From Evernia prunastri (Eukaryota > Ascomycota > Lecanoromycetes > Lecanorales > Parmeliaceae): a DNA stretch of 64,000 nucleotides. Both the position numbers and the translations under genes were made by a program. Of the stretch, positions 1 through 9,305 are shown one piece after another. The stretch spans positions 275,916 to 339,915 of the forward strand of contig NKYR01000031.1 in NCBI GenBank assembly GCA_003184365.1, read 5' to 3'. The notes under the pieces were generated by a model. That model saw nothing but the letters and a program-made list of their open reading frames with translations. It searched no databases and had not been told where the DNA came from. The stretch's first letter is position 1, and every line of letters begins with the position of its first letter.

Positions 1-650
1 AATTACCCTGTATGTGCCAAGCCACCATATTTCCAACAGTTTTGCATTCTTCTCACATGCTTGCAATTGACCAATAGGAGGCCATTCTGCCCGCATCAAG
101 CGCGGGTTACTAAGCAAGTCTTGGCAATATGCCACCATATTCGTAGCTTGCAAACACTTCAGTAGATAGACATAATCAACGACATACATGCTCAATCTGC
201 TAACCACTCACTGTCTGATAGCTAGCAATGGAAGTAAGAATTCAAGAGGTAAGGTAAAGACCATGATACTTAAAGATGTTGTCGCCAAGCCACTAGTATA
301 GTGTAGGGCTGATTGCCACTATTTCTACTTAACATGCAAATTCTTGATGGCTCTAATACGTTACCTTTGCCCGGAGATGTCTACCAGTGTACCCGTTCGA
401 CCCTGTCAAGCTCCCTACGTGGCTAATTATGTGTGACGAGAAAGCAGAGCAATTTGTTAATTCAACAAAACTACCTGAGACTGCGAGAGAGCCTCTTCGT
501 ACTGGAAACATGGATGAAAAGATCATCCCTTGGTAGTCCGTGAATCTGTCTTTTGTGGTCTAAGGTAAGGATTCATGAGCCTCTACTCGTTTCAACCACC
601 AGAATTATGCCTTGGTCATTCCGCCGCCGCCACCGTTTCCGATCTTACGA
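1..650. other. Non-coding left edge, no gene recognised
   Basis: No open frame of useful length and no recognisable domain in either direction. Base composition is moderate, unlike the TA-rich blocks further right. I see no RNA gene here. Confidence 0.5.
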
Positions 651-652
651 TA

Positions 653-954
653 CTCGCAATCACCTATTGATGCAACACACCTACTAATGCAATACCCTAA
701 AATCCGATAAATCCGGGGTGGGGTGTGCCGCCCCTAAAGCCCTCCCTAGATCCAAGCTGTGGCCCCAAAGTATTTAAACAGACGTTGTTGTACACGAATA
801 TTAATATGACTTCGATTCGAAAATTTCTTGAAGTTTTAAATCTTAATTCTACGTTCTATAATTTCTCGTTATATTTATTTCTAGATACTGTTATGAAACG
901 ACAAATTATGAAGTTTTCGAATTTTAGGGTATTGCATTAGTAGGTGATTGCGAG
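653..954. mobile_element. MITE-like element with TA target duplication
   Basis: The two ends are inverted copies. The left end reads CTCGCAATCACCTA and, further in, CTACTAATGCAATACCC; the right end reads back as CTCGCAATCACCTACTAATG and continues into the same AATACCCTAAAAT. Both ends are flanked by TA (651-652 and 955-956), as expected for Tc1/mariner/Fot1-type insertion. The interior is AT-rich with no transposase frame, so this is a non-autonomous element. The left arm carries one extra 17-bp unit, a diverged tandem copy of CACCTACTAATGCAATA. Family assignment rests only on the TA duplication. Confidence 0.75.
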
Positions 955-956
955 TA

Positions 957-1972
957 TCCCACGGATTGGCGCCTTGGGGATAAAATGTCTTGGCATCCCC
1001 CATCAAAAAACTATGTACATGAAATTGCAGTCAAATGTTCTTTCCAACAAGCAATATGATTACATATCGCTATTCTACATAGTTTACAATCATATATGTC
1101 TCTTGAAGTCTGCTGAAGTCTTTTCCTCTTGCGTGAATCACGTGTTCTAACAGTATTAATAGACAGTTCCATAAGTGACTTTCTGAACTTTGCAAGCTTC
1201 TCCACCTTTCGCCCTACATACAAGCAAACTACGCATCGTTTGACTTTCTTTTTCATAGATTCTAGCCTATTATAATCGCGCGCAGCTGTCGAATATACTC
1301 GTATCAATAGAGAAACCTTTTTTGAAGCAGATTTAATATCAAAAAGTCGCTCTGAATTCTCGAATAATTGATTAACAAGTTTGACACGAAACTTCCTATG
1401 ACTATAATATTCTTATAACTTAGCACAAGATCTCTTCGAAGTACAATAAACTATTTTATAGCTGTTGACGACGATGATATTGAATAGAAAATGTCACAGT
1501 GACTTCCAGTTCTTAAAATGTACTCGTTATATATTATAATAACATCGTAATTAATTTGTATTGTCAACCTCGTTCATATAATAATTGTATATACTAATAA
1601 ACTCGAAAATAGAAAGCTCTTTTTGTCATGGTGCAGCCTCGTCTCGTGCTGATCTCGCCTAGTCTCGTTTAACCTTTACATCATCCGCGCATATCGGGTA
1701 TATGGGAAATGAAGATGTGGGTTAAAGGACCGTGCGCCAGCTTCTATTTAGATAGCAGCTGGCCCTGCCCCAGCTTGATTCCTTGTCTTTCGTCTTGGCC
1801 TTTCACCTACGTATAATATAGCCTAGTAATAATGCACATTCTTCGCCAATACCTCGTTCCTTGACATAAAGAAAGTAAATATTTATAATTTCTTAGATTA
1901 TATCGAATAAGAGATTCTCGCGTAGTTATAAATAAATAATTACTCACCTAGATTATTAATATATCTATTATT
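957..1972. other. AT-rich non-coding block, RIP-like
   Basis: Stop-dense sequence rich in TA dinucleotides, strongest from about 1300 to 1650 and 1850 to 1970. Short frames inside it show no domain. The composition suggests an old repeat worn down by repeat-induced point mutation; this is inferred from composition alone. Confidence 0.5.
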
Positions 1973-2397
1973 TGTTACGAGTGTGTCAAGCAGGCACTTG
2001 GCAAGTAGCCCTATGGGCTAGGGTCTTGGCACACTCTCCCATTATATGTACCATAGTTCCTAGAGATAGCAAGTTCCTTCCTCATCAATAGAATCTTGGT
2101 CAACCACCTAGGTATACTCCTAACATTATTTTTAAGACTTAACGTCTTCGTATACGTAATATATACTTTATTACTACTTAATTATACTCTAAATATATAT
2201 TATTTTTATTTTTATTTTATTATCGTACGCGTAATTATTATAACGGGGACTTAGATATACGTAACTAAGTAATCGACTATTATTAATAATAGATTAATTC
2301 TTAAGAATTTATGTAACGGGGTGTGGGTATACGTGACTGAGCAGCAGTTTGATTTGTTACTAGATAGACTAATTCTTGAGGAACTCGTTGGGAGTCT
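1973..2397. repeat. 425-bp direct repeat, left copy, cut by an N
   Basis: Reads the same as 2766-3190 base for base as far as I can follow. It begins TGTTACGAGTGTG and contains an AT-rich middle plus the first 86 bases of the TGTAACGGGG-type LTR (from 2312), together with that LTR's 5' flank. It stops abruptly at the ambiguous base at 2398. Because the copy includes the insertion-site flank, it is a duplication of an occupied locus or an assembly duplicate, not a second insertion. Confidence 0.85.
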
Positions 2398-2398
2398 N
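2398..2398. other. Single N, probable contig join
   Basis: One ambiguous base interrupts the duplicated repeat. The sequence right after it (from 2399) is unrelated to what follows the same point in the right copy at 3191, so it looks like a forced join between contigs. Confidence 0.7.
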
Positions 2399-2529
2399 TG
2401 CCTGTAGGTAGGCCACACCCGGATGCCCAATGATCTGACGTCGAAACGTCTTCACAACGGTCCCGATGACAATTTTCTTTTACTGTTCGCTTGTCAGTAC
2501 GAACGGAAGGGTGGATGATCTAGTTGTAG

Positions 2530-2754
2530 TGTCAGAACCGTGCCCAGAGTCAAGTCTAATGGGGGTAAATTGAATAAGACAACTAGATAAAGAGCGAATA
2601 TGTACACAGGAGAAGAGCGCTTAAATACTAGGAAGAATCCCCGCTAGCCTATGTGATAATGAGAATGTGTCAATGACCAATAAATACTCTATGTGCCTGA
2701 CACATAGCCATAAACACTCCCTTTGTACCTGACAGCTAGGGTACGTCCGTAACA
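2530..2754. mobile_element. LTR of family A (TGTCAG...TAACA), apparently solo
   Basis: A 225-bp unit beginning TGTCAGAACCGTGCCCAGAG and ending GTCCGTAACA, so it has TG...CA termini. The same unit recurs near the right edge (63321-63532, cut at an N, and 63666-63798). I see no target duplication around this copy (left flank TGTAG, right flank ATCTC). No internal retrotransposon coding region is next to it. LTR status is inferred from the TG...CA ends and recurrence. Confidence 0.55.
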
Positions 2755-2765
2755 ATCTCACTTAG

Positions 2766-3190
2766 TGTTACGAGTGTGTCAAGCAGGCACTTGGCAAGTA
2801 GCCCTATGGGCTAGGGTCTTGGCACACTCTCCCATTATATGTACCATAGTTCCTAGAGATAGCAAGTTCCTTCCTCATCAATAGAATCTTGGTCAACCAC
2901 CTAGGTATACTCCTAACATTATTTTTAAGACTTAACGTCTTCGTATACGTAATATATACTTTATTACTACTTAATTATACTCTAAATATATATTATTTTT
3001 ATTTTTATTTTATTATCGTACGCGTAATTATTATAACGGGGACTTAGATATACGTAACTAAGTAATCGACTATTATTAATAATAGATTAATTCTTAAGAA
3101 TTTATGTAACGGGGTGTGGGTATACGTGACTGAGCAGCAGTTTGATTTGTTACTAGATAGACTAATTCTTGAGGAACTCGTTGGGAGTCT
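2766..3190. repeat. 425-bp direct repeat, right copy
   Basis: Partner of 1973-2397. This copy runs on uninterrupted past 3190 into the rest of the solo LTR, so it is the complete version. Its first 75 bases contain an imperfect inverted pair, GAGTGTGTCAAG against CTTGGCACACTC. Confidence 0.85.
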
Positions 3191-3312
3191 CTCAGAGGTA
3201 ACATCTTTATGCAATGAGAGATTGCATTCCTATGTCACCCCTTGCTTAGTATATTATGCATAACCCTAGACCCTTGCTTAACCAAAGTCCGAAAGCACTT
3301 ATGGCCCTTACA
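3105..3312. mobile_element. Solo LTR of family B with 5-bp target duplication
   Basis: A 208-bp unit starting TGTAACGGGG and ending CCCTTACA, with TGTAA/TTACA inverted termini. It is flanked by the direct repeat ATTTA at 3100-3104 and 3313-3317. A diverged relative with its own target duplication lies at 62857-63123. TG...CA ends, short terminal inversion and 5-bp duplications are the signature of LTR retrotransposon integration; with no internal region, recombination between two LTRs is the likely origin. Confidence 0.85.
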
Positions 3313-3317
3313 ATTTA

Positions 3318-3600
3318 GATAGAGATTCTTAGAGATAATATATTTACGAAGGTTAAACGGCTCTCTTACTTAAGCTAATTTACTATACGAGGCGTATTAA
3401 AAAATAGCTTAATTAGAGAGATAGACTTTTCGCTTTTAATATAGATTTAATTTTAATATCTCTTAAAGTCTTTAAAATATATTAAACGAATAAATAAATC
3501 GATAATTATTTAGTTTTTAGCCTTTATAATTATCTTCTTTTTTTATAATCGAGCTTTTATAAAATAGTCGTTATAAAGAAGAGATCGTAATATAGCGTAA
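3318..3600. other. TA-rich RIP-like block
   Basis: Very rich in A and T with dense TA steps and no frame. It separates the solo LTR from the GC-richer 5' region of the LINE. Probably a mutated older repeat. Confidence 0.55.
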
Positions 3601-3840
3601 TGTCACGGTCTCAGCGTCTACCTTCGCTCCAAGCTTCTCCGCGAACGGCGCTAGACCAGACTAGGCCTAGCGCACCCACACATTTGTACTTAGAACAGCA
3701 TTCCTTCTACATAGAAAAACTTTCTCGCAACGCTCGAATCACACAATTGCGCTGTAGAAAGTAGTTATACATATTCAAGTCTTTAGTAAGGCCAGTGCCA
3801 CTCTCAATTGACTGCAGAGGACGCCCATACCCCTGTAGCC

Positions 3841-5514
3841 ATGCCGGGAAAGGCCAACTGGCCCCAATGGGACCATGGGCACCAAGAGTTTAGAGAGCAG
3901 GCAATCATGCTCAGATTATCTGTCGACACCATGCTCGAGCTTATGAGGGAGGGCCATAAGCCGTCGAATGAGGAGGTAACCACCGCCCTAGGGGCGGTGG
4001 CTGCATTCATTGGAAGGGCGACCGAAGAACCCAAACTACAAACAGTACTCGACGAGGTACGCAAACTGGCCTTCGAATCGAACCAAAGAGACTTCCACAT
4101 GGATGAGAAGATTACCCACATCAAGCATCAAGCAGCTAGCAAGAATGTCACCCCTTCAAACACCAGCTATGCCAGCGTTCTAGGCCGCTCAGCAGGGGCG
4201 ATCCTACCCCCCACAATCCCAAAACAAGCCCAGACGCAGTACAGTAGAGAGAACGAAACCATCGTCAAGCTACAAGACGAGGCGGCAAACAAGGCATTGG
4301 AAGGGAAGAGCCCGGTTGAGATAACCACAATGATCAATGGATATATTAAGAGCATGGATACTACAAGGAAGCCAATCAGGACGGCTAGGAGACTGGGGAG
4401 CGGCGATATTAGCATTATGGCCTCAGACGAGAAGGAAGCTATTGCCCTACGGGAAAACAAGGAGTGGATGGAACAGCTTAGTGGCAAAGCAAGAGTGGTC
4501 ATAAAGAAATACAGTGTTTTACTCCATGGAGTGAGAACGGAAGCAATAGATGTCAAAGATCAGGCTACAGTCATCAAATCCGTGCAAAACGAGAACGCAA
4601 ACACCTTAAGTCTCGACATTATATGGCTAGGGTGGTTCGGAACGTCCAAGGAAGGTCAATGGAGGAGGTCTCTCATCATCGATTTGGCCAGCCCGGAAGA
4701 AGGAAACAGAGCAATCGATGAAGGAATCATCATAGGCTCCGAGCTATATGGCTGTCGTGTGTATAACAGGCAATGTCGATCGGGGCAATGCTTCGAGTGC
4801 TGTCAATACGGTCACATGTCGATATCATGTCCCACGAAAGGAAAACCAGTGTGCAGTAGATGCAGTGGAGAACATAATCATCGGGAGTTTACAGCGAGAC
4901 TCTCCAAATGTGCAGTATGCAAGGGTCAACATGAAGCATGGAATAAGGTGTGCGAGGCAAAGAAGAAGGACATCGAAAGAATGTTACAAGCGAGAATATG
5001 GACCCCAGCTAGATTCGCATGCTCTAAAGATCAGGAGGGACTCGGACGTCAAGCAATTAGCCAAACAACAGGCTATTTCCAGAATGTTACTAATCAGTTG
5101 AGGAAGGATATATCCTTCCCAAGACTCCAGACTGGACGAGGAGGCCCAGCCTTAAGAGGAAGAATGACGAGCACACGGAATCTAAGGAGGACCGTGACTC
5201 CGAATATTCAGGGAGGAAGGACATCCACAGCAACATCGCCAACAAGGGCCTCGACGAGGAATAGATCACGCTCTGAAGCAGTGAAAGAGGCCGAGGCATA
5301 CGAAAAAGGTATAGCGTCAGGGGAGATCAACGATATCAATGAGGGGAGAAGACCACTGAGTCAGCTAAATAACAATGAAAGAATCGCGGTACCAGCCTCC
5401 CAAAACAAGGCAAAGAGACCTATTCAGTCTCTACAGGACGCAGAAAACACCCCGGAAAGGTTTGATTGGGCCGAAGATGTGGAAAACAACGCAAACGAGG
5501 AAAGTCAATGGTAG
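3841..5514 (+). CDS. LINE ORF1 protein, zinc-knuckle nucleic-acid binding
   Basis: Intact frame of about 557 residues from the ATG at 3841; the open frame extends a little upstream but without an ATG. The N-terminal half is helical and charged. Cys/His motifs begin near residue 320 with CFECCQYGHMSISC, a CCHC knuckle, followed by CSRC...H and CAVCKGQH, so there are three zinc-binding units. The C-terminus is Arg/Ser rich and acidic at the end. In LINEs this protein coats the RNA as a chaperone. Its stop codon overlaps the start of ORF2. The frame has no stops although the surrounding repeats are heavily mutated, which points to a young insertion. Confidence 0.85.
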   Translation: MPGKANWPQWDHGHQEFREQAIMLRLSVDTMLELMREGHKPSNEEVTTALGAVAAFIGRATEEPKLQTVLDEVRKLAFESNQRDFHMDEKITHIKHQAASKNVTPSNTSYASVLGRSAGAILPPTIPKQAQTQYSRENETIVKLQDEAANKALEGKSPVEITTMINGYIKSMDTTRKPIRTARRLGSGDISIMASDEKEAIALRENKEWMEQLSGKARVVIKKYSVLLHGVRTEAIDVKDQATVIKSVQNENANTLSLDIIWLGWFGTSKEGQWRRSLIIDLASPEEGNRAIDEGIIIGSELYGCRVYNRQCRSGQCFECCQYGHMSISCPTKGKPVCSRCSGEHNHREFTARLSKCAVCKGQHEAWNKVCEAKKKDIERMLQARIWTPARFACSKDQEGLGRQAISQTTGYFQNVTNQLRKDISFPRLQTGRGGPALRGRMTSTRNLRRTVTPNIQGGRTSTATSPTRASTRNRSRSEAVKEAEAYEKGIASGEINDINEGRRPLSQLNNNERIAVPASQNKAKRPIQSLQDAENTPERFDWAEDVENNANEESQW

Positions 5515-6417
5515 CACACCGCGACCAACTAACCATACTGCAATACAACACCAGAAAATCCAGACCCGTCATGGTGGAACTCTTCGAAAACAAGGACATC
5601 TACAATATAGATGTTATTGCCATTCAGGAACCATGGCGGAATCCCGAAAAGACCTCTTATCACCCCCTCAAAGACAGATTTGATATTGTTTACCCCTACT
5701 ACGAAAACACCAGGATATGCTTTTACATCAATAAGAAGATACCGCCGGGAAGTTGGTATCCCAAATATCACTCGCCGGATCTGTGCACCCTAAACATCAA
5801 GTCAGCCAACGGAAGGACACTTCGGATCCATAACGTGTACAACCCAGGCGCCCAGGAAGAAAGCGAACTTCCCCGGCTACATGAGGCACTCAAGAACCAT
5901 AGAAACAGCGAACAGATCATGCTGGGCGACTTTAACCTCCACCACGCGTTATGGGGCGGTCCAGGAGTGAGACAAGACGATGGGGCAGACGATCTTATCA
6001 TGATGGCTGAGGAATTTGCAATGAACCAAGTACTACCGGTAGGGACAGTCACATACGAAGAAAACTGTCAAACTACGATAGATCTGATATTCGTCACTCC
6101 GGAACTAACAAATGGAGTCATCAAATGCAATACCGAGGAAGCTTTCGAGAGTGGGTCAGACCACTTGCCTGTTCTCACGTCCCTGGAGCTGGCCATGATA
6201 GAATTTGCACCGGAACCAAGGCGAAATTTCAACCGAATAGACTCCGAAAGGCTGAGAGAGGTACTGAAGAACTCCATGGACTCCGAAGAATGTCTTAGTC
6301 AGCAGGCGGAGAGGCGCACTTGGTCAAATAGTGAAATCGACTCCCAAGTAGTAGCCATGATAAATGCCCTCCAAACGGCCATAACCCAGTCCATACCTCT
6401 CAGTAGGATGTCACCAC
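5508..6417 (+). CDS. LINE ORF2, endonuclease part (copy 1, cut by N)
   Basis: ATG at 5508 overlaps the ORF1 stop in ATGGTAG, an arrangement suited to termination-reinitiation. The frame encodes an exonuclease-endonuclease-phosphatase (APE) domain: LQYNTRKS near the start, IQEPW, then GDFNLHHALWGG and SGSDHLPVLTSL near residues 230-235, which carry the catalytic Asp/Asn and Asp-His pairs. It nicks target DNA for target-primed reverse transcription. The coding sequence ends at the N at 6418, so the reverse transcriptase belonging to this copy is missing. Confidence 0.85.
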
Positions 6418-6418
6418 N

Positions 6419-7726
6419 TGCTTTTACATCAATAAGAAGATACCGCCGGGAAGTTGGTATCCCAAATATCACTCGCCGGATCTGTGCACCCTAAACATCA
6501 AGTCAGCCAACGGAAGGACACTTCGGATCCATAACGTGTACAACCCAGGCGCCCAGGAAGAAAGCGAACTTCCCCGGCTACATGAGGCACTCAAGAACCA
6601 TAGAAACAGCGAACAGATCATGCTGGGCGACTTTAACCTCCACCACGCGTTATGGGGCGGTCCAGGAGTGAGACAAGACGATGGGGCAGACGATCTTATC
6701 ATGATGGCTGAGGAATTTGCAATGGAACAAGTACTACCGGTAGGGACAGTCACATACGAAGAAAACTGTCAAACTACGATAGATCTGATATTCGTCACTC
6801 CGGAACTAACAAATGGAGTCATCAAATGCAATACCGAGGAAGCTTTCGAGAGTGGGTCAGACCACTTGCCTGTTCTCACGTCCCTGGAGCTGGCCATGAT
6901 AGACTTTGCACCGGAACCAAGGCGAAATTTCAACCGAATAGACTCCGAAAGGCTGAGAGAGGTACTGAAGAACTCCATGGACTCCGAATAATGTCTTAGT
7001 CAGCAGGCGGAGAGGCGCACTTGGTCAAATTGGTCAAATAGTGAAATCGACTCCCAAGTAGTAGCCATGATAAATGCCCTCCAAACGGCCATAACCCAGT
7101 CCATACCTCTCAGTAGGATGTCACCACGATCCAAACCACGCTTCACACCTGAATGCAAAGAAGCTCAACGAAGATCTAACCGCCTGAAGAGAAGGTGGAG
7201 AACTCAACTAACGGAGGAGGCCTGGAACGAGTATCGGACGGCCAGAAACTTCAAAAACAACCTCATCAAAAGGACTGCAAAGAAAGCCTTCAGGGAGTTC
7301 GTTGCTGAAGCATGTGAGTCGCCGGAGGCCATGTGGAAGAAGACCAAATGGGCTCGCAAACAGCTAACAAAACAGGCCTGTCTTCCCCCACTAAGCGACG
7401 AAAATGGTCTGGAGATCAGCGAGCCGGAGACTAAGGCCAATCTATTGCTCAAAACATTCTTCCCACCACCTGTTCAGGCCGATCTGACTGACATCGATGA
7501 TAGCATGACATATCCAAATGCACATATGATGAGGGCGATCACTGCTGACGAGATTCGGAAGGCGATATTGCAATCTCCACCAAAGAAGGCCTCAGGCGAG
7601 GATGGGATACCAAACCTCATTCTTAAAGAGGCTAGCGCCATTCTTCTCCCTCATCTGCACCGAATATTCAATGCATGCCTCGTAAACGGCTACTGTCCAA
7701 ACCACTTCAGGGCGTCAGTGACAGTG
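6419..7726 (+). pseudogene. LINE ORF2, second copy: endonuclease and start of reverse transcriptase
   Basis: Starts abruptly after an N with sequence matching 5718 onward (offset 701). Compared with copy 1 it has GAA to TAA, giving a stop at 6989-6991, a tandem duplication of TGGTCAAAT that adds 9 bases, and a few substitutions. After the stop the frame reopens and reads an Arg/Lys-rich linker and then the N-terminal fingers of a non-LTR reverse transcriptase (KKASGEDGIPNLILKEA, around 7580-7640). It ends at the N at 7727, so the YxDD core is not present. A dead or misassembled copy. Confidence 0.8.
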
Positions 7727-7727
7727 N

Positions 7728-8027
7728 ACCCATACCGTCCAACAAAACCATGCGATTGCATGCTAGAGTTAAACGTGCTAAGACGTCACTGATCACACAA
7801 ATACGGACCGAAAAGATAGGTCTCAGGGCCTTCCTATTCGACAGGAGGGTACCAGACACCGATAACGACAAATGCGAATGTGGGCGGGCTAGACAGACCG
7901 CCCGCCACNNNNNNNNNNNNNNNNNNNNNGGCTGGTAGATGGATTATGTAATCTCGCATAGTTGGCCCACTAAGGGACTAACTTCAGGGTAGTATGACAT
8001 AATCAATCAATCAAAAAAACCCACGTT
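7728..8027 (+). mobile_element. Fragments of LINE 3' end around a 21-N gap
   Basis: 7728-7908 repeats the C-terminal coding sequence found at 8105-8283. After the N run (7909-7929), 7930-8027 repeats the LINE 3' end found from 8649 onward, including the AATC tail, here ending in a run of A. A single N at 8028 closes the block. These are scaffold-filler pieces of other copies. Confidence 0.8.
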
Positions 8028-8028
8028 N

Positions 8029-8496
8029 AGAAAACACGCCTATCAACAATGGGCCAAAGAATGGGCCAGGGAAACACGCGGTAATGCTCTGAGGAAGATT
8101 CAACCCATACCGTCCAACAAAACCATGCGATTGCATGCTAGAGTTAAACGTGCTAAGACGTCACTGATCACACAAATACGGACCGAAAAGATAGGTCTCA
8201 GGGCCTTCCTATTCGACAGGAGGGTACCAGACACCGATAACGACAAATGCGAATGTGGGCGGGCTAGACAGACCGCCCGCCACCTACTACACGAATGTAG
8301 GCTGTATGCAAAGCAGAGGAGTAGGCTTTGGGCAGCGGAAAGGAGGAAGGTGCAAGGGGGGGTGATAACTCACGAAGATATGCTGACAACACCTCGCTAC
8401 GCCTCCATGGCGGCGAATTTTATATGGAATACTGGGCTCATTGGGCAATTTCGAGCCCTCGATGAAGAACAAGAAGAAGGATTCGTAGAGGCATGA
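8029..8496 (+). CDS. LINE ORF2 C-terminal fragment, Cys-rich tail
   Basis: The frame encodes an Arg/Lys-rich segment with CECGRARQTARHLLHEC, a CxC...H...C cluster typical of the extreme C-terminus of Tad/I-type LINE ORF2 after the RNase H domain. It ends EEGFVEA at the stop at 8494-8496. It is followed by about 240 bp of 3' untranslated sequence and the AATC tail. The upstream part is lost at the N at 8028. Confidence 0.75.
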   Translation, partial: RKHAYQQWAKEWARETRGNALRKIQPIPSNKTMRLHARVKRAKTSLITQIRTEKIGLRAFLFDRRVPDTDNDKCECGRARQTARHLLHECRLYAKQRSRLWAAERRKVQGGVITHEDMLTTPRYASMAANFIWNTGLIGQFRALDEEQEEGFVEA

Positions 8497-8740
8497 TATC
8501 AACAAGCAGGACGCGGCCACGATGTGGGGGGCCCCAGCGTAGTAGGGTACCCCCCCACAAGGATGCATGCAATGAGGCAGCAAGTGGATCCACACCGATT
8601 TGTATAGCCTCACTTTTGCTAGTGGGGCAATATGATTGGCTGGATTGGCTGGTAGATGGATTATGTAATCTCGCATAGTTGGCCCACTAAGGGACTAACT
8701 TCAGGGTAGTATGACATAATCAATCAATCAATCAATCCCC

Positions 8741-9305
8741 TTATGCACAACATTTACTCTAAGGTACCCTAGACACAGAGGAGTCTTTCGAAGCCTGCAC
8801 TGAAATCTAGAGGGGCTTGCTGAGCCTCCACAGAGATTAAAGGGGGTTGCTAAGTCTAAGCGTGAATGCTACCAACATACATGTTGTTACCTAAATTCTT
8901 ACCACAATGGCAGTTTTCACGGATGTGGCATCGAAAATGCTATGTATAGCTATCTCATCAAGATGTCTTCAGCGGTAAGCTCGGGGAATATGCTGCATCG
9001 TTGAATGTTGGCAATAGTTGAACTTAGCAAACTTTCTTCTGACTTCCCTATGTCCACTTGGCACAGCCTCTGCAAACAGTACGGTAAGTGTACTCTTCAG
9101 CCGTCCCGTTTGAATTCTCTTAGGTGTGTTGGAGAGAAGAAAAGACTGTCAGCTTGTTGTGCCACCCTTTACAATCTCTCTCACCAGCTAGACAGCTAGT
9201 TGGGTCCTATTGACGAGCACAGAGTTGATATAGCTCACTGTCATCACTTTTTATCGATTCGTCTTTCATTCATCGCGTATAATTATTTCCCCTTCAAATC
9301 AGAAT
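8741..9305. other. Intergenic, upstream of secreted-protein gene
   Basis: No gene recognised. The last 120 bases are pyrimidine-rich with TCATCACTTTT and TCATTCATC stretches, a common look for a filamentous-fungal promoter/leader next to the start at 9306. Confidence 0.4.

Larger units (their letters stand above)
3601..8740 (+). mobile_element. Tad1-like LINE region, composite of at least two copies
   Basis: In order: a 5' untranslated stretch from about 3601, ORF1 with zinc knuckles, ORF2 with an APE-type endonuclease, the start of a reverse transcriptase, then a C-terminal part and a tail of AATC repeats (about 8718-8738). Joins with N at 6418, 7727, 7909-7929 and 8028 stitch pieces of different copies, so most of the reverse transcriptase core is absent. 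The two endonuclease copies differ by substitutions, a premature stop and a 9-bp insertion, so they are separate elements. Zinc-knuckle ORF1 plus APE endonuclease, reverse transcriptase and a Cys-rich C-terminus is the layout of the fungal Tad clade. Confidence 0.85.
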
